Below are positions 10,750-18,879 of a DNA stretch of 64,000 nucleotides, piece by piece. The translations under genes and the position numbers were made by a program. The notes under the pieces were generated by a model that had not been told where the DNA came from, ran no database searches, and worked only from the letters and a program-made list of their open reading frames with translations. How positions within the stretch are numbered: position 1 is the first letter of the stretch; each line of letters opens with the position of its first letter. This DNA comes from Prorocentrum cordatum (taxonomy: Eukaryota; Sar; Dinophyceae; Prorocentrales; Prorocentraceae). The stretch spans positions 257,501 through 321,500 of the forward strand of contig CAUYUJ010009557.1 in NCBI GenBank assembly GCA_963575745.1, written 5' to 3'.

Positions 10750-10873
10750 ATGTTTTGACTATCCTTAAATGTCCCCCTGTAGAGGGACAGGCCAGACTTA
10801 ACGCTAATCGACGGGGGGACGGGGAGGGCCGCCGCTGGCTCGCCTGGCCCTCCCTCGACATCCGAGGGCCCAC
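10750..10873. repeat. Palindromic element family O, truncated copy O3 ending at a splice donor
   Basis: Matches the left ~70% of O1 and O2 up to ATCCGAGGGCCCAC, where the next base pair is the end of TIP41 exon 3 (10874). The remaining right arm (TTTAAGTCGGGCCTG...) is absent. On the gene strand the intron therefore begins GTGGGCCCTCGGATG inside the element. Confidence 0.88.
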
Positions 10874-10996
10874 CTCGCACTGCACCCGGCCGAGCAGCGG
10901 CTCGCCGGGCGGCCCCTCCGGCGCCAGCGCCGACGGCGCGCCGCCAGGGGTGCCCCAGCCGCAGCACAGCAGCGCGTCGCACGCGCGCAGCTCGAC
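10874..10996 (-). CDS. TIP41: TIP41-like protein, exon 3
   Basis: About 41 codons reading VELRACDALLCCGW, a Gly/Pro/Ala linker, then LLGRVQCE. VELRACDAL matches the family motif (I/F)EFNAxDAL. The end precedes the V-A-x-x-W strand of exon 4, as in TIPRL. The 3' end is sharp: TGCGAG followed by a GT donor at 10873-10872. The 5' end is uncertain because the only nearby AG (CGTCGAG) would drop V-E and leave the frame hard to join. An O-family element stops exactly at the donor. Confidence 0.8.
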
Positions 10997-11004
10997 GGAG
11001 GTTA

Positions 11005-11153
11005 GGTGGCCACATGCGAACCCTACCCCTACCCCCCACGATTTCTGAGGGGGAGGATGGGGTTCACTTCGCTCGGGACCTCCCAAACGGAGTGAACCCC
11101 ACCCTCCTCCTCAGAAATCGTGGGGGGTAGGGGTAGTTCGCATGTGGCCCCCT
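11005..11153. repeat. Palindromic element family C, copy C1 (almost all of TIP41 intron 2)
   Basis: An inverted repeat of about 60-base arms: AGGTGGCCACATGCGAACCC with TACCCCCCACGATTTCTGAG on one side, mirrored by CTCAGAAATCGTGGGGGGTA and TTCGCATGTGGCC. A central GGTTCACTTCGCTCGGGACC / CCAAACGGAGTGAACCCC forms a second hairpin. It lies exactly between exons 2 and 3. Confidence 0.93.
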
Positions 11154-11159
11154 AGAAGT

Positions 11160-11285
11160 GCCCGACGCCCCGTGGCGCATCGACAGCGCCGCGTCGCCGC
11201 AGAACATGTCCGGCACCTTGCAGAGCTGCAACTCCCTGGCGAGCTGATCCGCGCGGTCGGAGCTCCAGATGGGGCACCGGCGCGC
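11160..11285 (-). CDS. TIP41: TIP41-like protein, exon 2
   Basis: The exon begins after a GAGAG acceptor and reads ARRCPIWSSDRADQLARELQ, then LCKVPDMFCGDAALSMRHGA. This corresponds to the TIP41 segment with a helix (A-D-x-x-x-L-A-x-E-L) followed by the hallmark LPEMxFGDN and a histidine-glycine turn. The start is precise. The 3' end is approximate because no in-frame canonical donor/acceptor pair links it to exon 3. The sequence runs directly into palindrome C1 (11005-11153). Confidence 0.85.
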
Positions 11286-12026
11286 CTCTCGGGTCAGGCG
11301 AGACGGGGGGAGGGGTGGCACATCACGAGCGGCGAACCTATCCGTATCCGCGCCCTCGCGGTCTGATTCCGGGGCGCGATCCTGCGAATACGCGGTCGCC
11401 CGGACACACTCCGCGCGGGGCATCCGCGAAAAGACGCCCCGCATCCACGGGTCGGAGAACTTCTGACCCGTGTCAATCCAGACCCGGGTCAGTCAGGCCT
11501 TGCCGACTTCTGCACGATCCTGCACCCAAAGCGGGCTCAATGCGAAGGGTCCTGCAGCATACTGCAAGACCCTGCACCCAAGCACGGGTCAATGCGACCG
11601 TGGCCCTGCAGGATGCTGCAAGATCGGGCGCTCTGGCTGACCCCCGTCTGCATGGACCACCGTCTCTGGAGCCCCGAACGGGGTCGCGGCCCAGGGGCCC
11701 GGCCCGCGAGGCCGCGGGTGCGGATCTGTCTTCCGCCCACGAGCGCCGCCGGGCGCCCGAGGGGTGCCCGTGCACATGCGCCCGGCGGCGGGGCCGAAGG
11801 CAGCTGCATGCGGCAGATTTCGTTCCTCCCCTCGCTTCCAAACTAGGTGGCCACATGTGAACCCGACCCCCACCCCGCACGATTTCTCAGGGGGGGTCGG
11901 GGTTCATGTCGCTAGGGAGCTTCCGAACGAAGTGAACCCCAACCCCCCCTCCTTGGAAGTCGTGGGGGAGTGGGAGTAGGGTTCACATGTGGTCACCGAC
12001 CAATCCCCTCGTCGTCCGGAGCGAGC
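11286..12026 (-). other. TIP41 intron 1
   Basis: 741 bases with a TTCGAG|GCTCGC donor and a CCGAGAG|GCGCGC acceptor. C2 lies at its 5' end and an inverted E-family piece at 11357-11440 and 11680-11740. Around 11460-11640 a 35-45 base segment with CTGCA and GGGTCAATGCG is repeated about three times. Confidence 0.78.
11845..11996. repeat. Palindromic element family C, copy C2
   Basis: Same architecture as C1: AGGTGGCCACATGTGAACCC at the left and GGGTTCACATGTGG at the right, with an internal GTTCATGTCGC...GAACGAAGTGAACCCC hairpin. It sits 30 bases from the TIP41 exon 1 donor. Confidence 0.92.
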
Positions 12027-12116
12027 CTCGAAGCTCCAGCCCCCGCGCTCGAAACTCGACGACGACGCCTCCGCCGGAGCCGCCAGCGCCGTCGCGGGCG
12101 CGGCCGGAGCAGCCAT
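12027..12116 (-). CDS. TIP41: TIP41-like protein, exon 1 (start codon)
   Basis: Thirty codons: an Ala-rich leader, a serine run, then FERGGWSFE, which matches the first beta strand of TIP41 proteins (the G-W-K/E region). The ATG at 12116-12114 lies in a GCGCGCCGATGG context and is followed by GC3-rich codons. The frame stays open upstream to about 12458, so an upstream start is possible, but the upstream part looks like GTGCC repeat translation. The exon ends GAG followed by a GC donor at 12026-12025. A family C palindrome begins about 30 bases into the intron. Joining to exon 2 gives WSFE-ARRCPIWSS, the right spacing for the family. Confidence 0.82.
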
Positions 12117-12229
12117 CGGCGCGCGGGCGCGCTCGCGGCCGCGGGAGCCCTGTGGGGCGAGTGGTCTCTGAACTGCGAGCGCCGAGGAAAGGGCCGGCTT
12201 GCATTGGAAGTTCCCGCGTCTCCAATACA

Positions 12230-12430
12230 GAGTGCGAAACATACGCCGCCAGCGTGCCGCGCCGTGCCGAGCCGTGCCATGCCCGCGCACGGGGCCGTTG
12301 ACAGGAACGCGACGTGCCGCGCCAGCGCGCCCGTGATGCCGTGCCGTGCCGTGCCCGCGCGCCGAGAAGTCCCCAACAGAAACAACAAAACGGTGCCGTG
12401 CCGTGCCGCGCGCGCGTGCTGTGCCGCGCG
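12230..12430. repeat. GTGCC-type short tandem repeat
   Basis: Clusters of GTGCCGTGCC / GCCGTGCCGAGCC on the plus strand just upstream of the TIP41 start. It could lie in the 5' region of the gene; no promoter motif was recognised. Confidence 0.75.
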
Positions 12431-12814
12431 CCTCAGCCCAATCGAGGATGGACGCCACCCCATCGTCTATCCCAGGCTTGGGCTCCAGGGGTCGACATGG
12501 TTACATGCACTTTGTGGCGTCCCGTCCGCGCGCGCAACGGCCCCGCGGAGTCTGGCACGGCCGGCCGGTGTCCCGAACCGAGAGCCTCGGGGGCGACGAT
12601 AGGGGCGAATAGCCGAGGGGCGGGCGTTACACGTTTTCGCCCGGGAGCCTCACCGAAGGCATGTACCATCGGCGCCTCTGGATACGTGTATTGCTCCCCC
12701 CTGGGCTACTCGCCCCTGTCGTTGCCTCCGAGAGCCCACCTCGCTCGCACTCTCGAGCAGCCCCGGCGGGGAAGCACAGGGCGCACCCGCAGGGTGCCGC
12801 GCGACGCAACGATT
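12431..12814. other. GC-rich interval upstream of TIP41, no gene recognised
   Basis: Open frames on both strands reflect base composition. No conserved motif, spliced-leader acceptor or promoter could be identified. Confidence 0.55.
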
Positions 12815-13030
12815 CTCGGGGAGACGTGAGACTCGGATACGGGGGCCTCGGGTTGGCCTGACAAGGGCCATCATAAAAATGACGAGGCCCAATCTGAAAT
12901 GTGACGCGGGCTCCCGCTGGAGACATCCCACGAAAACGGCACCGTCAAAATCCAGGACGCGCTCGTCAACAAAAAGTCGGCAAACCCGAGTTCCGGCTTA
13001 CTCGAGTCTTACGTTTCCCCGAGATTCGCG
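12815..13030. repeat. Inverted-repeat element family H, copy H1
   Basis: About 215 bases. The left end GGGGAGACGTGAGACTCGG is the inverse of the right end CGAGTCTTACGTTTCCCCG. The inside is shared with H2 (63640-63870): GGCCATCATAAAAATGACGA, ATCCCACGAAAA and CCAGGACGCGC. Confidence 0.9.
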
Positions 13031-13044
13031 GGAGGGGGCACATG

Positions 13045-13110
13045 CAAAACACACACACAGCCCCACACACACACAAACACACACACACACACACACACCA
13101 GCGCGCACGC
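13045..13110. repeat. (CA)n microsatellite
   Basis: ACACACAC run with CCACACAC variants immediately after H1. Confidence 0.92.
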
Positions 13111-13330
13111 GCACACCATCCGGCGGGCACGAGCGCAGCCAGGCGCTCACGCACGCACGCCACAACTCATCGTCGTCGGAACCGCTGGGGCAGGGTAAGT
13201 TGGCTATCTCAACGTACCCCCTCTGGCTGGGGTGGGTGCACCGAAACCCGAAGGAGACGGTACCCATCCCCACCTGGGGGGGGGGGGGGGGGGCACATTT
13301 CGGAGAACGAGCAACGACATAGACACAAGA

Positions 13331-13465
13331 ACTCGGAGGTCCGCGCGGATTTCTCGGATCGGCGCTGACCCCCCTCCCTGGCGCGCAGAGCGCGCCAGGG
13401 GCGGCGCCGGAGGCGCCGCCGGGGGGTCCAGCGTGGATCCGAGAAGTCCGCGCGGACCTCCGAGT
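13331..13465. repeat. Palindromic element family P, copy P2
   Basis: The best-preserved copy with P7: CTCGGAGGTCCGCGCGGA and TTTCTCGGATCGGCGCTGA on the left, TCCAGCGTGGATCCGAGAAG and TCCGCGCGGACCTCCGAG on the right, with GCGCGCAGAGCGCGCC and GGCGCCGGAGGCGCC in the loop. Confidence 0.93.
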
Positions 13466-13537
13466 TGATTTATGCTTATGTTATTCTTCGTTCCCCTAAG
13501 ACTGCCCAGCGGGGCCAAAGTTTCCCTGGCGGGAGAG

Positions 13538-13600
13538 GAGGAGGAGGAGGAGGAGGAGGAGGAGGAGGAGGAGGAGGAGGAGGAGGAGAAGGAGGGGATT
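13538..13600. repeat. (GGA)n tract
   Basis: Short GGA run after P2. Confidence 0.88.
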
Positions 13601-14319
13601 GTCTTCCTCGCCCAGAACAGTCGCTCGTGCGCGTACCCGCTGTCCCGTGTACGCCGCGAGGCGCACGCCCGCTCACGCCACCAAAGCACGGGACTGTGTG
13701 GACCATTGCCCCAGAGAGAAAACGATCGGCCGTTTGCACGTCGAGGTGTTTCCAGGAGAAGAAAGGGGACATTCAGGGGACAGGGGACACACTGAGGGGA
13801 CAGGGGACACGAATCGGACAGCAAACCCTCCCAGTCGCAGTGCCAACAATACTGGACAAACGCAGAGTGTGCGCACCCCTGACACCGTTTATACAATACG
13901 CACCATGAGAGCCAATTGCGACGCCGAGCATAGCGGTCGTTTGTGCGTCGAGTGTAGAGACAAGGTGATGGGCGAGAGCGGCAGATGGCAACTTTGGTTA
14001 TCTGCGCGCTCTACTATCTACGTACTTGCTGTGCTCTACTACCGCTGCTCTGCTGTCCCTTGCTCCGCCCCCGTCTGCTATTAATGTCAACCCTCCGCCC
14101 ACTCCTCACCACTTTCTACACCCTCCTCACTCAAATACTCTCGCCTCCACACTCTTGGCTCTCTACTCGATGCTCTCTGCTTTTTGCATCCTGCGCACTT
14201 TCGCAAGGAATCTACTCTCTAGACTCCACTATCCGCCACCGTGCCTTCAGCACGTAGCGGAGTGCCCCAAGGCTCATGCAGCCCTGAGATATTCCGAGCT
14301 GTAGGGTTTTAAACTGTTC
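13601..14319. other. Interval without recognisable genes
   Basis: AGGGGACA repeats at 13768-13810 (three copies of a roughly 19-base unit). The rest has no protein-like frame with splice support. Confidence 0.5.
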
Positions 14320-14369
14320 TAAGAGCTCGGGCCAACAAGGATTTCCAGGGATATTCCGGGCGCGTCGCG

Positions 14370-14860
14370 TGCGTCATCCAGTAGCGCAGCTGGCCAAACA
14401 TGGGCCCAAGAAGCGCCCAAGAGGGCCAAAGACGCCTCCGAGAAGGCCCACGAGTGCCCCAATGCTACCAAGATGGCCTCAACACGGCCCAAGAGGCCCA
14501 AAGAGGCACAAGTCATTAATGTTCCTAAGAGTGTTTGAAGGTGTTTGGACTTCTCGCCTTTTCGGCTTTCCGACGCTCCCAAACGGCCCACGAGGCTCCC
14601 ACGATCGCCCCAAGACGGCCCGACCCAAGAGGGCCCAAAGACAGCCCCAAGAAGGGGCCCCGATGGGAAACCCGAGCGGACAGTTCGAGCCCTCGGCCCC
14701 GAGAGGCCCCCAGGAGGCCCCAAGATGCCCCCCGAAGGTCCACGAGGCTCCCAAGAGTCCCCCGAGAGGCCCACAGGGGGCCCCCTAGAGGCTCTCAAGA
14801 GGCCGCAACACTGCTGCCAAGAGGCCCTCGAGAGCGCCCCGAAGAAACATCCCTGAGAAC
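14370..14860. repeat. CCCAAGAGGCC-type repeat, copy R1
   Basis: Many short imperfect units built on CCCAAGAGGCCC and GAGGCTCCC. They are interrupted by a unique-looking block with CTTTTCGGCTTTCCGACGCT at about 14560. The same organisation, including that block, recurs at 23335-23990. Confidence 0.85.
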
Positions 14861-14869
14861 TCTGATCCA

Positions 14870-16620
14870 CAACCCAGGCACGGTGCCAGAATGGGCCGAA
14901 GGCCTTTCGGTAACAACAAACATGTAACTATTCTGGGCCGGTACCTGGACCAAAACCTGGAACCCTCCGAAATCGGCAAAACACATTCGTCAAATCCGCC
15001 CAATCATCAGACCCGAGGAGCTGGAACCATGATCCCAGGAACCCTGCCGCCACTCAAAAAAATCGGCACTGGACTTTTGCCAAATTCGACATTGTATCTG
15101 AGTGGACCGTGTAAGCGTTGATGAGAAAACAGACGCAACCTGTCAATGTCATAGGCCTCGGGTTTCTAACGTGATGGGCAGGAATATTGGAGGGGGCAGA
15201 AAACCTGCGACGACAACGACGAGGACGGGAGTGATGAGACTGAAGGAAACACCTAACCGAAAGAGGCGGCGAGGCGGATAAGATGGAAGAGAGGGAGTCA
15301 GAAGGGTGTCCGACTGCATTTGTCAAAGGCACATTCAAAGCAACAAACACCCCTGGGCACTACTCCGTTTTTGGCCACCATAGCGCCATGACCACAACGA
15401 TGCCTGTGACCATCTGTAAAGCTGGAGACCACCATGAGACGTACGGCTCCCACAACGCAAATGACCGACACATTGTGCACGTGCACAGCACACTACCTAC
15501 CAGTACCGCAAGCCCTGCAGGCAACATAAGCAACACCATCAATCCTTCGGATCCGCTGGCATGCAATACGCATCAGAACTCAAACGCCAGCAACACTGAA
15601 CTCGTGTGCGGTGTTCGATATGTCAATGATGGAATCCTTTCGCCGAGCATGCTCTTCTGGCACTATCGACGGGCAGGCCACGCCCACCAAGATGCTCAAA
15701 CGTATGCGCTCGGACACCGTGCTCTGAGGCGAAACGGGACGCATCGCCATGGCATGAAGGAACACGGGGAACTGAGGGAAGCGAGTTATGACCTGGACTG
15801 TAGGGCTCTCCAGGACCAGCTTGGCATGACGGATCGTCTTCTGGTCCTGGGGCCCGTTGAAAGCACCCCCAAGGCCCGAGGCCAAAAACCTGCAGGACGC
15901 GGTTCCCTCAGGACCCCTCTCTTTGGCCCAGAGCCCGCGGGCCTCGGACACCTGAGGTTTATGTTTTCTGCTGCTCCTCTATTTCCAAGGTGGCCTGTGA
16001 CCGGGGTGACTGGCTGGCCGGGCTGGGACAGAAGGGGGAATGGCAAGCAGCATGGGTAGCAGCGGGAACACGAACAGCTGGAGCCGCATCCACCCAGCCC
16101 CAAAACCCCGGAAAAATCATACTCGAGGGCCAGTAGGTGTACGGAATCTGGACTGTGCAAGGTCTCTCCGCCCTGGGGCCCCGTTTCTCAGGGCCATATG
16201 TGGATCGCCGACACGACAACGCTGACGACGGCGGCAGCGCCGCCAGTGGCGGCTTTCAGGACGAGAACGGCGAAGACGACGAAGACGGCGGCGGCGACTG
16301 ATCAGGGGATATGCTTTCCTCTCTGAGCCAAGCAGCGCGCCAGGGGCGCAACTGGATGCGCCGCCATGGAGCCCGAGTACGGACCCAAGACAGCCGGAAT
16401 CGAACTCTGCCCTCTGCGATCACAAGAGCCCCAGAAAAGTTGCATCAGAATCCCTCAGGGCTTCGAGTAGGCGACCGACTTCAGAATTGGTTAACCCCAA
16501 ATTTGATTCGTGCGTCGGGTCTACGGAGGATGCGTACAGAATGTTCGAAGGTCTACGAACAGTATGCGTCTTTGCCCGCAGATTCGCCGAACATGAGGAC
16601 TGTGGAGTAAATGAACTCTG
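14870..16620. other. Interval with decayed ORFs, no intact gene
   Basis: Contains the frames described under 15054-15951 and nothing else recognised. 16210-16310 is rich in GACGGCGGC-type short repeats. Confidence 0.5.
15054..15951 (-). pseudogene. Possible decayed membrane-protein gene, unidentified
   Basis: Three overlapping minus-strand frames look protein-like. The one at 15951-15580 holds LVLESPTVQVITRFPQFPVF and KDSIIDISNTAHEFS. The one at 15566-15360 has strongly hydrophobic runs (GLMVLLMLPAGLAVLVG and MVTGIVVVMALWW). The frame shifts between them and lacks splice signals, so it is either a relic or chance. The plus strand is also open for 258 codons over 15283-16059, which weakens the call. 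Confidence 0.22.
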
Positions 16621-16625
16621 TATGC

Positions 16626-16738
16626 TGGGCCTCTTTTCCACCACCACCACCAGAAGTTGTTGGAGGGGGAGAAGCTCCTCCTCCTCCTCCTCCGTCTCCC
16701 CTCCAACTTATGGTGGTGGTGGAAAACAGGCCCATCAC
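16626..16738. repeat. Palindromic element family Z, copy Z2
   Basis: GGGCCTCTTTTCCACCACCA with CAGAAGTTG at the left and TCCAACTTATGGTGGTGGTG with GAAAACAGGCCC at the right. The loop is TCC-rich. Confidence 0.92.
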
Positions 16739-16744
16739 TGTGGT

Positions 16745-16920
16745 CGATTTCCAGCTCGAGGGTTCATGGCCCCATCTCGAGCCCATGCCAACGGGTCGCC
16801 GCCGCCGCCACCGTCGCCGCCGCTCGCCGCGCTGGGGTGCCGCGGCGGCCGGGCCGGGTGCCTCGAGGCCTGCGCCGAGGAGGAGCTGCTCGGCGGGGCC
16901 TGGCAGAGGCGCGCCGAAGA
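16745..16920 (+). CDS. Candidate exon of an unidentified plus-strand gene
   Basis: Between Z2 and Z2b the plus frame has GC-ending codons and a natural composition: LAALGCRGGRAGCLEAC, then AEEELLGGAWQRRAEERER. Possible boundaries are a GATTTCCAG acceptor near 16755 and a CAGAG|GC or CACAG|GT donor near 16913 or 16985. No family recognised. The minus strand is also open, so strand and extent are uncertain. Confidence 0.3.
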
Positions 16921-16960
16921 ACGCGAGCGAAGCCGGAAGGAAGAACTGCATATGATGAGC

Positions 16961-17274
16961 CGATGTTCCACCGCCGCTACCACAGGTAGGAGAGGGAGGA
17001 TGAGGTGGAGAAGGAGGAGAAGGAGAAGGAGGAGGAGGCGGAGGAGGAGCAGGAGCAGGAGCAGGAGCAGGAGGAGGAGCAGGATAAGGATCAGGAGGAG
17101 GAGGAGGAGGAGGAGGAGGAGAAGCAGGAGGACCAGGAGCAGGAGGAGGAGGATGAGGAGGAGGAGGAGGAGGAAGAGGAGGGGAAGGAGGAGGAGGAGG
17201 AGGAGGAGGAGGAGGAGGACCTCCCCATCCTCCAGTCTCCCCCGTCCTACCTGTGGCAGTGGTGGTGAAACATC
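16961..17274. repeat. Family Z variant with long GGA loop, Z2b
   Basis: Left arm CGATGTTCCACCGCCGCTAC with CACAGGTAGGAG; right arm CGTCCTACCTGTGGCAG with TGGTGGTGAAACATCGG. The loop at 16990-17220 is a GGA/GCA purine tract. It looks like an expanded, diverged Z element. Confidence 0.82.
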
Positions 17275-17289
17275 GGTGCCACAGCATTC

Positions 17290-17520
17290 GTTCTTACCGA
17301 CGATGGCAGAGCCAATGGGCACGGCGCGACAGACGAGCGACAGACAACGGAGGAACGACAGCAGGCGGCGCAAGGGAGGCACGGGGCGGGAAGGGCGAGG
17401 GGGAGCGCACGCGGGGGGGCGCCCGCATCCGGCGCAGCCCCCGCGCAGCCCAGGCCAACGCGGTCGAGCGGCGCAGCGGTCGCGCCAGCGCAGCCCGGGC
17501 TCAGCGCGCGGCACCCTCGA
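17290..17520 (+). CDS. Candidate exon(s) between Z2b and P3
   Basis: A GC3-rich plus frame reading QANAVERRSGRASAARAQRA ends CCTCGAAG with a GT donor that is the first base of the P3 palindrome. The acceptor is uncertain (several AGs upstream). No domain was recognised; it may belong with 16745-16920 and the fragments at 18190-18650. Confidence 0.25.
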
Positions 17521-17640
17521 AGGTCCGCGCGGACCTCTGGGACTGGCGCTGGGCGCCCCTGCCTGGCGCACGACGGGGGGGCCTTTGAGGCGCCGCCGGT
17601 GGGTCAAGCGCTGTGGCGCGCAGGCCACAGGCCAGGAGCA
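17519..17640. repeat. Palindromic element family P, decayed copy P3
   Basis: AAGGTCCGCGCGGACCTCTG with GACTGGCGCTGGGCG at the left, GGCGCCGCCGGTGG near the right end. The right arm is diverged (GCGCTGTGGCGCGCAGGCC). Confidence 0.7.
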
Positions 17641-18060
17641 ACGAGAAGCGGCAACCCCTGCCAATAGCGCGAGGAGCGAGGAAGCGATCCTCCTGGCGGT
17701 GTGGCGCCCCCGCCGCCGTTCGATCGTCCAAACTCCATCGCACGGGAAGGCATCGTGGACCTCCTCGCTGGAGGTGAAGCCCCTGGTGGTGGTGGTGTCG
17801 CTTCTCCTTGATCGGACACGAGTGGGGCGCGAGAGAGGGAGAGACACGGCAATCGATGATCCTCGGAACGTGTGTTAGCGCCAGCGTGTGCTGAAGCCCT
17901 TCGATGCGACGCGAGCACGGTGAGAAGGGCCGCCACAGGGTGCGTGTGCTGCGGGTGAATCTGAACGGGCCTGACACCCGCCCCCAAACCTCAAGACCAC
18001 CGAAGGAAGAGCCCAGCGAATCGGTCTGGAGGGCCGTCGGACACCGCCAGCCCCAAGATG
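17641..18060. other. Interval with weak coding character
   Basis: A plus frame around 17700-17780 reads FDRPNSIAREGIVDLLAG and could be an exon ending at CTGGAG|GTGAAG (17778). No support beyond composition. Confidence 0.25.
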
Positions 18061-18190
18061 ATGGGCATGTTTTCCACCACCATGACCAACACCACCGTAA
18101 GTTGGAGGGGGAGAGGGTCCTCCTCCTCCTCCTCCTCCACCTCCTTCCCCACTCCAACTTATGGTTGTGGTGGTGGAAAACAGGCCCATC
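18061..18190. repeat. Palindromic element family Z, copy Z3
   Basis: GGGCATGTTTTCCACCACCA with GTAAGTTGGAGG at the left; CCAACTTATGGTTGTGGTGG with TGGAAAACAGGCCC at the right. Confidence 0.92.
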
Positions 18191-18650
18191 ACAGGAGGAG
18201 CCCCGATCGCCACCGCCGTTCGCCGGCTCGCGCAGCCTGCGCCTCCCTGGCAGCGGGCCGCGCAAGCTGCGCAACTCTGCTCGCCTGCTTGGGACACCCG
18301 CCGGAAGCGCGCGGGCGCGCGCGCGCGCCAAGCGGTCTGGGACGCTTCCGCGGCCCTGCCTGGAGCCGCAGGACGCCTCCGGGGGGGGGGGGGCTCTCTT
18401 GGGACCCGTGGGAGGCCAGCGGAGGCCTCCAGAGGCCGCCGGACACCGCTGAGAGGCCCCCGCCGGGCAGGGGAGGGTCCAGTTGTTCGATGTTCTCTGC
18501 GCGTTCTGTCCTGAGAATATTGTGATTTGGCCGCGCGACGGTGGCGGCTGTCCTCGATGGCACCCCTGCAACACGATACGAGTCCGCGTGGGCCTGGCGG
18601 GCGGGGTGCCGCATGCTCCTGAGCGAGGCGGCGGGAAATCTGCTGGTACA
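18191..18650 (+). CDS. Candidate exons of an unidentified plus-strand gene
   Basis: Two stretches look coding on the plus strand. About 18200-18380 includes RRLAQPAPPWQRAAQAAQL. About 18585-18647 reads SAWAWRAGCRMLLSEAAGNL and is followed by CTG|GTACAA as a possible donor. The first follows Z3 with a CATCACAG acceptor. The minus strand of the first stretch is equally GC3-rich, so even the strand is not certain. Confidence 0.28.
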
Positions 18651-18769
18651 ACACGTCCCGGGATATGGCCCATCATGCAGCTTTCGCTTGGGATCCCACG
18701 GGCCTTGTAGGGCACGAGTGGTTCAGCGGGTTTTCTCTTCCAACCCCCCTTCTGCCCCTGCGGGGAGAA

Positions 18770-18815
18770 GCTTACCCCTCCCCCTTACCCCCTGCCCCTA
18801 CCCCATGCCCCTAGG
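18770..18815. repeat. CCCCTACCCC short repeat
   Basis: A few copies of CCCCTnCCCC on the plus strand. Confidence 0.7.
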
Positions 18816-18879
18816 TCTGGAAGGGGCATGCCGCGAGCAGCTAAAGCGTCTAAGATGGCCACGGCGAGGAAGCCACAAC

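Larger units (their letters stand above)
4941..10873 (-). other. TIP41 intron 3 (5.9 kb)
   Basis: Donor CGAG|GTGGGC at 10873 and acceptor AGAG|GTGGCG at 4941; both ends carry GAGGTGG. It contains decayed ORFs (6.0-8.4 kb), an E-family repeat (8.7-9.4 kb), O elements (9.3-10.9 kb), a CA run (5158-5225) and a TCC run (8435-8515). 5250-6000 holds a GGCGCC palindrome near 5520 and an inverted GGATCTGGCGC repeat near 5793-5822; otherwise nothing recognised. Confidence 0.75.
300..12116 (-). other. TIP41: TIP41/TIPRL-like gene, overall locus (3' end outside window)
   Basis: This entry spans seven exons on the minus strand that together give about 282 residues aligning collinearly with the TIP41 family. 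The family binds the catalytic subunits of PP2A-type phosphatases and, in yeast, the TAP42 partner, linking TOR signalling to phosphatase activity; the protein is cytosolic. Motifs in order are a W-S-F-E beta strand, VPDMFCGD, RACDAL, DWTCSTPY, LPWELLRRQDEIHWYDE, VLFWEDELSD, VRVRVMPTFWFALL, LRVDNVLLRE and MLREWTWREASYEAL. Human TIPRL has the same order. Joins are phase 0 where they can be resolved. Introns are about 741, 160, 5933, 147, 2629 and 1358 bases. The family identity is secure from the ordered motifs; the intron 2 junction and the C-terminus are not resolved. Confidence 0.9.

Noticed and set aside
16380-16420. tRNA T-loop-like GAGTTCGATTCC on the minus strand
   Set aside because: Flanking bases do not form a T-stem and no acceptor, D- or anticodon arms can be folded around it.
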